Of a stretch of 64,000 bases of DNA, positions 54,837-63,145 are shown one piece after another (the first letter of the stretch is position 1; each line of letters opens with the position of its first letter). A program made the translations under genes and the position numbers. The notes under the pieces were generated by a model that made no database searches, was not told where the DNA came from, and saw only the letters and a list, made by a program, of their open reading frames with translations. Location: positions 52,644 through 116,643 of the forward strand of contig JAUZOA010000006.1 in NCBI GenBank assembly GCA_030706685.1, given 5' to 3'. The stretch is from Bacteroidota bacterium. GTDB lineage: Bacteria > Bacteroidota > Bacteroidia > Chitinophagales > Chitinophagaceae.

Positions 54837-54847
54837 GATTATTTTTT

Positions 54848-55291
54848 TTAGAGTGTTTGTTTTTTAAGGAATTGGACAGAGGCATTGGCAGGAGCTGCTC
54901 CTTCAGGCGCTTTCCATACAGTTCCTTTAATTTTTAATTGTTTGCTTTGATTGGAGTTATAAGTGATAGTGATCGTTTTCTCAAAATAACCTTCAGCGGC
55001 GGCATTATAGCCTACTTTGATCGGGGCTGTAGTGCCCGGGGCGATAGGTTCATGGCTCCATTCAGGGGTAGTACATCCGCAACTGGCGTGAACATCATCT
55101 AATTTCAGAGGCTGTGTCCCTGTATTTACGATCTCAAAAACGTAATAAACCGGTTTGCCCTGGGGAATTTTCGTGAAATCGTGCTCCGTTTCTTTCAGTT
55201 GCAACACGTCCTGGGTGGTCACAGGAGCGGTTTGCGCGCCGGCAAAACAAAAACTAGCCAGCAGCACACATAGAGAAAGGGATTTTTTCAT
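54848..55291 (-). CDS. DUF1573 exported Ig-like protein (first of pair)
   Basis: This 147-residue protein starts at the ATG at 55291 with a clear signal peptide (KKSLSLCVLLASFCFAGAQ). One DUF1573 domain follows: EHDFTKIPQGKPVYYVFEIVN and HASCGCTTPEWSHEPIAPG. It is highly similar to the next gene, with which it forms an operon under the consensus promoter at 55312-55342. The longer frame to 55354 includes the promoter and is rejected. Confidence 0.92.
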   Translation of the reverse strand: MKKSLSLCVLLASFCFAGAQTAPVTTQDVLQLKETEHDFTKIPQGKPVYYVFEIVNTGTQPLKLDDVHASCGCTTPEWSHEPIAPGTTAPIKVGYNAAAEGYFEKTITITYNSNQSKQLKIKGTVWKAPEGAAPANASVQFLKKQTL

Positions 55292-55311
55292 AAAAAATGA
55301 TTTGAAGGTCT

Positions 55312-55342
55312 CAAAATTAGTAGAAAGATGGAAGATTCCAAA
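55312..55342 (-). promoter_or_regulatory. Consensus Bacteroidota promoter of the DUF1573 pair
   Basis: On the minus strand, TTTG (55342-55339), exactly 19 bases, then TAATTTTG (55319-55312) matches the Bacteroidota sigma-A consensus perfectly. The ATG at 55291 would have a leader of about 14 bases. Confidence 0.75.
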
Positions 55343-55400
55343 CTTGGGTTGCAAGGGCGGGTGGGGATTTTTTGCAAATATTTAATGGGGGGTTTCTCCC

Positions 55401-55408
55401 TATTTTTG
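55401..55408 (+). promoter_or_regulatory. Bacteroidota -7 element abutting the E1 start
   Basis: TATTTTTG fits TAnnTTTG and ends 4 bases before the ATG at 55413, implying an almost leaderless mRNA. The nearest TTTG (55371-55374) is 26 bases upstream, longer than the usual 19-21. Confidence 0.4.
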
Positions 55409-55412
55409 CCCT

Positions 55413-57797
55413 ATGGAAAATCCCACATTGCCTGCCGAAGCAAAACTATCATTCGACAAATTCAGGGAAGAAGTGTTGAATGATTACAGGATTGCTTGTA
55501 GCAGCCGGGAAGCCAGCTTGTTAGCCCGTAAGGAAGTACTTACCGGTAAAGCTAAATTCGGCATTTTCGGCGACGGCAAAGAAGTGGCCCAGGTTGCTAT
55601 GGCGAAGTTTTTTCAACCAGGGGATTTCCGCAGTGGTTATTACCGTGACCAGACTTTCATGTTTGCTACTGAGCTCTCCACTATACAACAATTTTTTGCC
55701 CAGTTGTATGCCGACCCTGATCCTGTTCGTGAACCTTTCAGTGCCGGTCGCCAGATGAACTGTCATTTCGCTACCAGGTTCGCTGACGAAAATGGAGAGT
55801 GGGTTGACCTGGCAAACCGCAAAAATATTTCATCGGATATAGCGCCAACCGCGGGCCAGATGCCAAGAGCATTGGGGCTGGCACAGGCTTCAAGATTGTT
55901 CAGGCATGTTAATGAACTTCAATCTTTCGGTCATTTATCTCATAATGGCAACGAGGTTTGTTTTTGCACTATCGGCGATGCTGCTACCAGTGAAGGACAT
56001 TTCTGGGAAACCCTTAATGCGGCAGGCGTGATGCAAGTGCCGTTGGCTATATTTATCTGGGATGATGGCTATGGTATTTCCGTTCCCAAAAAATACCAGA
56101 CTACGAAGGGATCGATTTCTGAAGCAGTAAGCGGCTTCCAAAAAACGGAAGGCACCAACGGTATCAATATATACAAGGTAAAAGGATGGGATTATGCCGG
56201 GATGTGTGAATCATTTGAAGAAGGGATTCGTATGGCCAGGGAAACGCATACACCCGTGCTTTTTCATGTTGAAGAAATGACGCAACCACAAGGTCACTCG
56301 ACTTCAGGTAGTCATGAACGATATAAATCGGCGGAACGCCTGGAATGGGAAAGAGAATGGGACGGCATTAAAAAGATGAGAGAATGGCTGATAACAAATG
56401 GTCTCGCGGATCATGAAGAACTGGAAGAACTGGAAGAAAAAGCAAAGATGCATGTGAGGGAATCCAAAATAAAAGCATGGGAAGAATTTCTTGTGCCGGT
56501 AAAACAGCAGGTGGCCAGGACGGCTGATCTCATTCATACCATGGCCAGCAGCCTGCCCGACAGGTCAGCCGCATTGCAAAAATGTGCTACTGAATTATTG
56601 GCTAACCGGGAACCTCTGCGCAGGGATATTTTGAAAACTTTAAATGAAGCCATTGACCTGGCAGGTAACAGGGATGTTGCGCATTGGACGCAGGATTATT
56701 ATAATGACCTGGTAGAAGAAAATAAAAAATTATACAATACTCATTTATATAATGAGGGGCCCAAAAGCGCATTGAAGATAGACGAGGTGAAACCGGTAAT
56801 CATGCCCGATGCGCCCATTGTGAATGGCTACGAAATACTCAATAAATATTTTGATAAGCTCTTTGCCAGCCATCCGAAGGTTGTTGCCTTTGGCGAAGAT
56901 GTTGGCCAGATAGGTGATGTAAACCAGGGCTTCGCCGGTTTGCAGGAAAAGTATGGCAAAGAAAGAATATTTGATACGGGTATTCGCGAGCTTACTATTA
57001 TGGGCCAGGGTATCGGCATGGCTATGCGGGGGCTTCGCCCGATAGCGGAAATACAATACCTGGATTATCTTTTATTCGGTTTAGAAGCGTTGAGTGATGA
57101 TGCGGCGACACTGCATTACCGTACAGCGGGCCTCCAAAGTTGCCCTTTGATCGTCAGAACAAGAGGGCACAGGCTGGAAGGTATCTGGCATAGCGGTTCG
57201 CCGATGGGAATGGTGATCAATGCGCTGAGAGGGATGTATGTATGTGTGCCAAGGAATATGACGCAGGCCGCAGGAATGTACAATACTTTGTTGCGAAGCA
57301 ATGATCCCGCTATCGTTATAGAATGCCTGAATGGTTACCGGCTCAAAGAGCCATTACCCTCCAACCTCACTGAATTTACGGTACCCCTGGGTATGCCCGA
57401 AGTGATCAAAGAGGGAAATGATATCACTCTTGTTTCTTATGGGTCTGTATTGCGTGTAATCCACGATGCCGCCATGACGCTGGAAAGACTGGGTATCAGT
57501 TGCGAGATCATAGATGTACAAACACTTCTTCCTTTTGATGTAAAACATAAGATCGTTGACTCCCTCAAAAAGACCAACCGTATCGTATTTGTAGATGAAG
57601 ATGTGCCCGGTGGCGCGGCCGCCTTCATGTTCAATAAGGTAATGGAAGAACAGGGAGGGTACAGGTACCTTGATGTGGCTCCCCGGACTATTACGGGGAA
57701 AGCGCATCGCCCTGCCTATGGAAGCGATGGCGATTATTTCAGCAAGCCCAATGCTGAAGAGATTGAAACAGTCATTAAAGAAATGATGCAGGAATAA
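55413..57797 (+). CDS. Fused alpha-beta E1 component of a 2-oxoacid (branched-chain type) dehydrogenase
   Basis: In this 794-residue protein, residues 1-400 are the E1-alpha part: GDFRSGYYRDQTFMFA, then the thiamine diphosphate motif GDAATSEGHFWETLNAAG ... WDDGYGIS. Residues about 470-794 are E1-beta: VVAFGEDVGQIGDVNQGFAGLQ, PIAEIQYLDYL, VDEDVPGGAAAF. A helical linker joins them. Bacteroidota commonly carry this fused form, usually named 2-oxoisovalerate dehydrogenase. It decarboxylates branched-chain 2-oxoacids and passes the acyl group to the lipoyl E2, feeding synthesis of iso-fatty acids. No E2 or E3 gene is nearby. Confidence 0.93.
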   Translation: MENPTLPAEAKLSFDKFREEVLNDYRIACSSREASLLARKEVLTGKAKFGIFGDGKEVAQVAMAKFFQPGDFRSGYYRDQTFMFATELSTIQQFFAQLYADPDPVREPFSAGRQMNCHFATRFADENGEWVDLANRKNISSDIAPTAGQMPRALGLAQASRLFRHVNELQSFGHLSHNGNEVCFCTIGDAATSEGHFWETLNAAGVMQVPLAIFIWDDGYGISVPKKYQTTKGSISEAVSGFQKTEGTNGINIYKVKGWDYAGMCESFEEGIRMARETHTPVLFHVEEMTQPQGHSTSGSHERYKSAERLEWEREWDGIKKMREWLITNGLADHEELEELEEKAKMHVRESKIKAWEEFLVPVKQQVARTADLIHTMASSLPDRSAALQKCATELLANREPLRRDILKTLNEAIDLAGNRDVAHWTQDYYNDLVEENKKLYNTHLYNEGPKSALKIDEVKPVIMPDAPIVNGYEILNKYFDKLFASHPKVVAFGEDVGQIGDVNQGFAGLQEKYGKERIFDTGIRELTIMGQGIGMAMRGLRPIAEIQYLDYLLFGLEALSDDAATLHYRTAGLQSCPLIVRTRGHRLEGIWHSGSPMGMVINALRGMYVCVPRNMTQAAGMYNTLLRSNDPAIVIECLNGYRLKEPLPSNLTEFTVPLGMPEVIKEGNDITLVSYGSVLRVIHDAAMTLERLGISCEIIDVQTLLPFDVKHKIVDSLKKTNRIVFVDEDVPGGAAAFMFNKVMEEQGGYRYLDVAPRTITGKAHRPAYGSDGDYFSKPNAEEIETVIKEMMQE

Positions 57798-57810
57798 ATC
57801 ATTATACGTC

Positions 57811-58107
57811 ATGCTCAATGAATTGGAAAAAGTAAGCCTCGTTAATTATGAAAAAAGGCTGGCTTTGCCAAAATGGAAGTACATCCTGCTATTTGGCATA
57901 ATAGGGTGGGGGCTGCCTGTAGCTATTATTGTTACTATCATTAATATGTTCACGGACAAAAAGAGCCTTGCCTATATGCTGCAGGGCGAATTGTGGATCA
58001 ATCTCATGGGATTCACGGTGGGTGGAATCGCTTTTGGCCTTGTCACCAGGATGTTCATCCGCAAGAAATACCTGAAACTGAAAGATAAAGAACAACTTCC
58101 GGAGTAG
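57811..58107 (+). CDS. Small two-helix membrane protein
   Basis: This 98-residue protein has hydrophobic segments at about 24-46 and 62-83 and Lys-rich ends (FIRKKYLKLKDKEQ). No family is recognised. It starts 13 bases after the E1 stop codon and is probably on the same transcript, though a functional link is not evident. Confidence 0.7.
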   Translation: MLNELEKVSLVNYEKRLALPKWKYILLFGIIGWGLPVAIIVTIINMFTDKKSLAYMLQGELWINLMGFTVGGIAFGLVTRMFIRKKYLKLKDKEQLPE

Positions 58108-58368
58108 TTTCAGACGGTCACAGATTTTAACCGGTTTATTATTAGTTATTGATTATTACGGGGCGGCTTCAGAGGAGTGCAACCATAGCAGTACGACCGG
58201 TAATAAATAATTTGACGGATAGGGCACAAATCCGGGAAAGCCCGTTTCATCTAACCCATCCCTGTGCCGAAATAAAGACCAGATAAAACAAAATTTTACA
58301 GGGAAAATAAGGGGTATTTCCGGCAAAAAATTCTATTTTTAGTAATACCACCTTCAAATAAAACTGAT

Positions 58369-60300
58369 ATGTGCCGCCTTCTTCATGTCCGTAGCCTTTG
58401 CCTCGCATTTTTTTTCAGCTTGCTTTTTGGTAGCGCTTTTTGCCAGCCTGATTTTTCAGCCAATATCAGCTCCTGGAAAACGCTTTTCCCGAAAGAAGAT
58501 ATTATCGTTTATTCTTATAAAGAAACCGTGAGTTTCTCTCTTAATGATGTTCCCAAACCGGGAGAAGGCAATGTGAAGGCTAAAGTGGTGAATGAGCTGA
58601 CGCTGGTGCCGGTCAAAGATTTTATCAAATATGACGATGGTTTGTTTTATAATGACCAGGTATCCATTGATAATGTAAAAGCGGTCAGCCCGAAAGGAAA
58701 AGAAGTAACGATACAAAAATTATGCGGTTCTTATAAAGACGAAGATATTTTTCACAGCGATTCCAAATATTGTTCTGTAAAATTTCCATTGGAAGAAAAA
58801 GGTAAAGCATTTACTTACCGCTATGAAGACAATTACCGGGATGTAAAATACCTGACCTCTTTTTATTTCCATCTTCACATGCCTGTTGTGGAGAGGGTCA
58901 TTGAATTCAATATCCCTTCCTGGCTGGAGACGGACTTGCGGGAATTCAATTTTAAAAACAGCAATATTGAAAGAACTTCTGTAAAGGATGGCGATATTAC
59001 ACGGATTACTTTTACGGTTAAAAACCTTCCTTCCTTTCACCAGGAACCTTCTTCTCCCAATCATGCCCTGAGCTATCCTCACCTGATCTGTGTTAATAAA
59101 GCTTACACGCAAAACGGGCAGAGAAAGGTCTTATTTGAATCGGTAAAGGATCTTTATGGGTGGTATAGCACCGTTTGCGCCGATATCGGGAATAACCCGG
59201 CTGAATTAAAAGACCGGGTGGCAGGTTTGATAGCCGGCAAGAAAACCGATATGGAAAAGATTGAATCGATTTTTTACTGGGTACAGGATAATATCCGCTA
59301 TATCGCTTTCGAAGATGGTATAATGGGCTTTAAACCGGATGCGGCGCAAAATGTTTTAAAAAATAAATATGGCGATTGCAAGGGAAAGGCCAACCTGCTC
59401 AAAGAAATGCTGAAGATTGCCGGTTATGATGCACGTCTCACGTGGATCGGCACTTCCGATCTTCCGTACGATTATTCATTGCCTTCGCTGGCGGTGGACA
59501 ATCACATGATCTGTACTGTTATCCTGAATGGCAAAAAATATTTCTTAGATGGTACGGAGCCTTTTATCGCTTTGAATGATTATGCACAGCGTATCCAGGG
59601 TAAACAGGTTTTGATAGAAGACGGGAAGAATTATATTCTTGACCGTATTCCTGATTTTCCTGCCGAAAGGAATAAAGTAAAAAAGATCACAAAGATCAGC
59701 CTGGATAATGACGTTATTAAAGGAACTACTTCAGCAGAGTTTAATGGCGAATCGAAATCCGTGCTGCAATATGTTTATACTTCCATGCGCAGTGAAGATA
59801 AAACCACTGCTTTGTCCGATTTTGTTAAACGGGGAAATAACAATATAGTAGTCAGTAATGTTCAGCCTCCCGATTTTAAAGAAAGGCAAAAACCGATCAC
59901 GGTGAATTATGAATTCAAAGCGAATAACCAGGTAAAGAAAGTGGCGAATGAAATTTACGTGGTCATGGACTGGGACAAGGAATTTTCCGGGCTTGAATTT
60001 GATGCCGACAGGAAGAATGATTATGAATTCAATTATAAGTACAATTTCAATATCCAGACTGAACTGGCTGTACCGGACGGGTATAAGGTAGATTATGTAC
60101 CTGCTTCCTTCAAAAAAAATACGCCCAATTACTCTTTTGAAGGGTCTTATACCAATAAGGGGAAAAGTGTTTTATACAATAAAACAATTATTGTGAACAA
60201 ACCCATCCTGCTGAAGTCCGAATTTGACAGCTGGAACGCGTTTATAAAGGAGATTAACAATTTTTACAACGACCAGGTGGTATTGGTCAAACAACAATAA
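58369..60300 (+). CDS. DUF3857 / transglutaminase-like exported protein
   Basis: This 643-residue protein has a signal peptide (about 1-25) and a DUF3857 beta domain (about 45-260). A papain-like transglutaminase core follows with a full triad: C337 in KYGDCKGKANLLKEM, H379 in VDNHMICTV and D394 in YFLDGTEPF. A DUF3858-like C-terminal beta domain ends the chain. Such proteins are common in Bacteroidota, periplasmic or surface-bound, and their substrates are unknown. It is followed 9 bases later by a related gene without the Cys, so the pair may act together. Confidence 0.9.
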   Translation: MCRLLHVRSLCLAFFFSLLFGSAFCQPDFSANISSWKTLFPKEDIIVYSYKETVSFSLNDVPKPGEGNVKAKVVNELTLVPVKDFIKYDDGLFYNDQVSIDNVKAVSPKGKEVTIQKLCGSYKDEDIFHSDSKYCSVKFPLEEKGKAFTYRYEDNYRDVKYLTSFYFHLHMPVVERVIEFNIPSWLETDLREFNFKNSNIERTSVKDGDITRITFTVKNLPSFHQEPSSPNHALSYPHLICVNKAYTQNGQRKVLFESVKDLYGWYSTVCADIGNNPAELKDRVAGLIAGKKTDMEKIESIFYWVQDNIRYIAFEDGIMGFKPDAAQNVLKNKYGDCKGKANLLKEMLKIAGYDARLTWIGTSDLPYDYSLPSLAVDNHMICTVILNGKKYFLDGTEPFIALNDYAQRIQGKQVLIEDGKNYILDRIPDFPAERNKVKKITKISLDNDVIKGTTSAEFNGESKSVLQYVYTSMRSEDKTTALSDFVKRGNNNIVVSNVQPPDFKERQKPITVNYEFKANNQVKKVANEIYVVMDWDKEFSGLEFDADRKNDYEFNYKYNFNIQTELAVPDGYKVDYVPASFKKNTPNYSFEGSYTNKGKSVLYNKTIIVNKPILLKSEFDSWNAFIKEINNFYNDQVVLVKQQ

Positions 60301-60309
60301 ATCATTGGT

Positions 60310-62580
60310 ATGAGACAAGTAATATCATTATACCTGCTGCTTTTATTCGTAAGCGCAGGTATTCATCCTGCAAATGCACAGGTTCCTTCATCGGGAGAAA
60401 CGATTGAACCTGAATTTGCGGTTACGGCTGTTCCTGATAAGTGGAGCAAAGAAAGCGCTGTCGTTATAGGCCAGAAAACCGAATATATTTTTACACGTCT
60501 CGCTGCCGGCAAAAGATATACAACCGTTGTACGGATACAGGAGTATGTTCATAAAAGGATTAAGATACAGGACAAAAATGCACAGGAAGCGTTTTCTACT
60601 TTTTATTATGTGACGATGGGGAAAGACGGGAAAGCAGAATACCAGATTATCAAAGCGGGTGGTAAAAGGGTAGATATAGATATGAAGAATGCGATCGAAG
60701 AAGAAAAAGGAATTCCTGCCATTTACAAGCCTATTTACTACAGGCTTGGTATCAAATACTTCAAGATTGCCATCCCTGACCTGGAAGTAGGCGATATCAT
60801 TGACTACAACCTTCGTTCTACTATTGACTGGGATATGCGCGAGAATGGTATCGGGTTTACACCCTTTATTTTTTCCCTCGCTAACAATTATTCAACGATG
60901 TACCAGCAATACAGGTTTGTAATGGCCAATGGGATGAAAGTCAAATTCAGGGCTTTTAACGGGGCGTCCAACCTGAAGATGGATACGAAGGCTTCTGTTT
61001 TTGGCGACAAGGAATCTTATGTTGCCTATTATATGCTGGATCGCGACAGGGAAAAAACAACCGAAGAAAGATGGAGCTATGAACTGAGAAACACCCCCAG
61101 TGTGAAATTCAGGGTGATCATGCTGGCGGATAATGACCCGGATTCTAAAGCACTGGGCATGGCCACGGTCGATAGGACATTTATTGATTTGGATGATGTG
61201 TATAAAAGGTTTGTCGGTGCGGCACTCTATCGTACTACTACGGTTAATACGCTGGTGGCTTACGCTACTGAATACCTGGCAAAGAAAAAAGCAGATGGCC
61301 TTTTGAAGAATGATGATGATATTATCCGCGAATGTTATTATTGCCTGCGTAAGGTTTTCCTGGAAATGTATTATAAGGGCCCGGTCCATTCTGACCTGGA
61401 AAAATATATGACAGGGAAGAAGCTTTATAAAAAGATATTGAAGCAGCAGGAAAAAGATGAACAGAAAAAAGAAGAACGGGAAGATGAGATAAGAATAAAC
61501 AGCGTGGTTTTTGCCACTTCTTTACGTACGGCACTTGCCGCGCAGAATATTCAATCCGAGCTGTATGTCTATATGCCCCGCACGTTAGGAACCTGGCGTG
61601 ATGCCGTTTTCCTGGAAGAACTTGATTTCGTTATGAAAGTAAAGAGCAAGCGCAAGAGTTATTTCCTGGAAGCCTTTAATAATTTCGATGCGTTTGGTTC
61701 TCCCTACACTTATCTTGAAGGATCGGAAGGATACAGCATCGGTTATGATGAGCCGAATAAATATTATAAAACGCCCGGCCCTTTGAGCACGTACCAGGAG
61801 AATATTTCCCATAAGGATTACAACGTCAGTTTTATCGATGCGATGGACGATATCAATATTGAGAGGACCAGCGTGCTTACTGGTCACGAAAAAACTGACA
61901 TGATTGGTATCGCCAACCTGGACAGAGATTACCTGAAAAAGGATTTCGAAAAATATTACAATCCACCCGGACAGAAGGGCAAGAGAAAAAAGGAAGATGA
62001 AGTAATTGATATAGCCTCTTCGACCGGCTATGACAACCCTGATAAGGAAGAAAAGCTGAAACAAAGAAAAGAATTGATGGAAAAAGATATCAAGAACGAA
62101 TTTGACCTGGAAAAATACGGAGAATTTGAATTGTTGAATGATGGCCGTTATGGTGATACAGCTACATTGAAGTATAAAGAAACCTTCTCCCTGAAAAAAT
62201 TGCTTAGCAGGGCCGGCAAGAATTATATTTTCGATGCAGGCAAATTGATCGGCGATCAGATCAAGCTGGAAGAAAAGGAACTGCAGGGCCGGCAAACGGA
62301 TATCTGGCTGTCCAACGCGCGTACGATTGAGAATAATATTACCATCAATGTACCGGCCGGTTATTCTGTAGAAGGAGCGCAGGACCTGAATATGTCCGTG
62401 GATAATGAAAGCGGCTCATTTACCAGTACGGCAAAAACTGAAGGTGACAAACTCGTCATCAATACAAGGAAAATCTATAAAAAGAATTTTGATAAAAAAG
62501 AATTGTGGCCCAATTATGTGGCTTTTTTGGAAGCAGCGTATAAATTCAGCCAGTCGAAGATTGTGTTGAAGAAGAAGTAA
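60310..62580 (+). CDS. DUF3857-like exported protein with a degenerate transglutaminase core
   Basis: This 756-residue protein has a signal peptide (about 1-23). The DUF3857-like beta domain (KRYTTVVRIQEYVHKRIKIQ, then IPDLEVGDIIDYNLRS) is like that of its neighbour. The middle keeps the helical frame of the transglutaminase fold (SVVFATSLRTALAAQNIQSE, YFLEAF) but the catalytic Cys position is replaced; I see no Cys/His/Asp triad. Two very charged Lys/Glu-rich stretches (about 370-395 and 550-600) are additional. It is likely a non-catalytic partner of the 643-residue protein. Confidence 0.82.
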   Translation: MRQVISLYLLLLFVSAGIHPANAQVPSSGETIEPEFAVTAVPDKWSKESAVVIGQKTEYIFTRLAAGKRYTTVVRIQEYVHKRIKIQDKNAQEAFSTFYYVTMGKDGKAEYQIIKAGGKRVDIDMKNAIEEEKGIPAIYKPIYYRLGIKYFKIAIPDLEVGDIIDYNLRSTIDWDMRENGIGFTPFIFSLANNYSTMYQQYRFVMANGMKVKFRAFNGASNLKMDTKASVFGDKESYVAYYMLDRDREKTTEERWSYELRNTPSVKFRVIMLADNDPDSKALGMATVDRTFIDLDDVYKRFVGAALYRTTTVNTLVAYATEYLAKKKADGLLKNDDDIIRECYYCLRKVFLEMYYKGPVHSDLEKYMTGKKLYKKILKQQEKDEQKKEEREDEIRINSVVFATSLRTALAAQNIQSELYVYMPRTLGTWRDAVFLEELDFVMKVKSKRKSYFLEAFNNFDAFGSPYTYLEGSEGYSIGYDEPNKYYKTPGPLSTYQENISHKDYNVSFIDAMDDINIERTSVLTGHEKTDMIGIANLDRDYLKKDFEKYYNPPGQKGKRKKEDEVIDIASSTGYDNPDKEEKLKQRKELMEKDIKNEFDLEKYGEFELLNDGRYGDTATLKYKETFSLKKLLSRAGKNYIFDAGKLIGDQIKLEEKELQGRQTDIWLSNARTIENNITINVPAGYSVEGAQDLNMSVDNESGSFTSTAKTEGDKLVINTRKIYKKNFDKKELWPNYVAFLEAAYKFSQSKIVLKKK

Positions 62581-62649
62581 GGGAAAAATGGAAAGTCGTA
62601 AATAGCAAGCAGAAAGATCGAAGAATTAACGGTGGAGTGGAAATACAGA

Positions 62650-63006
62650 ATGCTTAATTTAAGTCATAGAAAACTTATTGCATGGCGGAAAAGCATTGAA
62701 CGATTACCTCTTTTGTATAAGTTATGTGAGAAGTTTCCTAAAGAAGAAACTTATAACCTGATCGGCCAGATGAAGAGAGCCGCTTTATCTATTTCCGGTA
62801 ATTTAGCCGGGGGGCCTCACGAAAATCAAAAAAAAGAAAAGAATAGATTTTTTGAAATTTCAAGATATTCATTAGTCGAAATTGATAATTGTATAGTCGC
62901 CAGCATAGTGCTTAAATATATTATCAGAGAAGATTTACAAGAAATTGAACCAGGACTTGAGGAATTATTTAAGATCATACCGGGCCTGATTAGTTCTAAT
63001 TTATAG
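62650..63006 (+). CDS. Four-helix-bundle protein of the 23S rRNA intervening-sequence (IVS) family
   Basis: This 118-residue helical protein has the family order: HRKLIAWRKSIERLPLLYKLCEKFPKEE-type first helix, then YNLIGQMKRAALSISGNLAGG, then RFFEISRYSLVEIDN. The usual SSNIAEG run is changed to SGNLAGG. The family was found inside 23S rRNA genes but most members stand alone with no known role. The start is the ATG at 62650; a GTG at 62632 is in frame. Base composition is more AT-rich than in its neighbours. Confidence 0.87.
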   Translation: MLNLSHRKLIAWRKSIERLPLLYKLCEKFPKEETYNLIGQMKRAALSISGNLAGGPHENQKKEKNRFFEISRYSLVEIDNCIVASIVLKYIIREDLQEIEPGLEELFKIIPGLISSNL

Positions 63007-63117
63007 GAGCTACTTGCTACTCACTGTTTACTTATTTCATTTTGGTAGCCGTTTTTAGAAGATCTGATATATAAAATATCTTCTTATCTGCACCAGTTAA
63101 GGTCTTCCTTTCATCTT

Positions 63118-63125
63118 TAGTTTTG
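63118..63125 (+). promoter_or_regulatory. Possible -7 element of the PhzF-like gene
   Basis: TAGTTTTG fits TAnnTTTG and lies 20 bases before the ATG at 63146. No good -33 TTTG was found. Confidence 0.35.
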
Positions 63126-63145
63126 CCATATTTAATAATAAACAC

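Noticed and set aside
62650..63006. Evidence for a 23S rRNA gene around the IVS-family protein
   Set aside because: No rRNA sequence flanks the gene; it is a free-standing member of the family.
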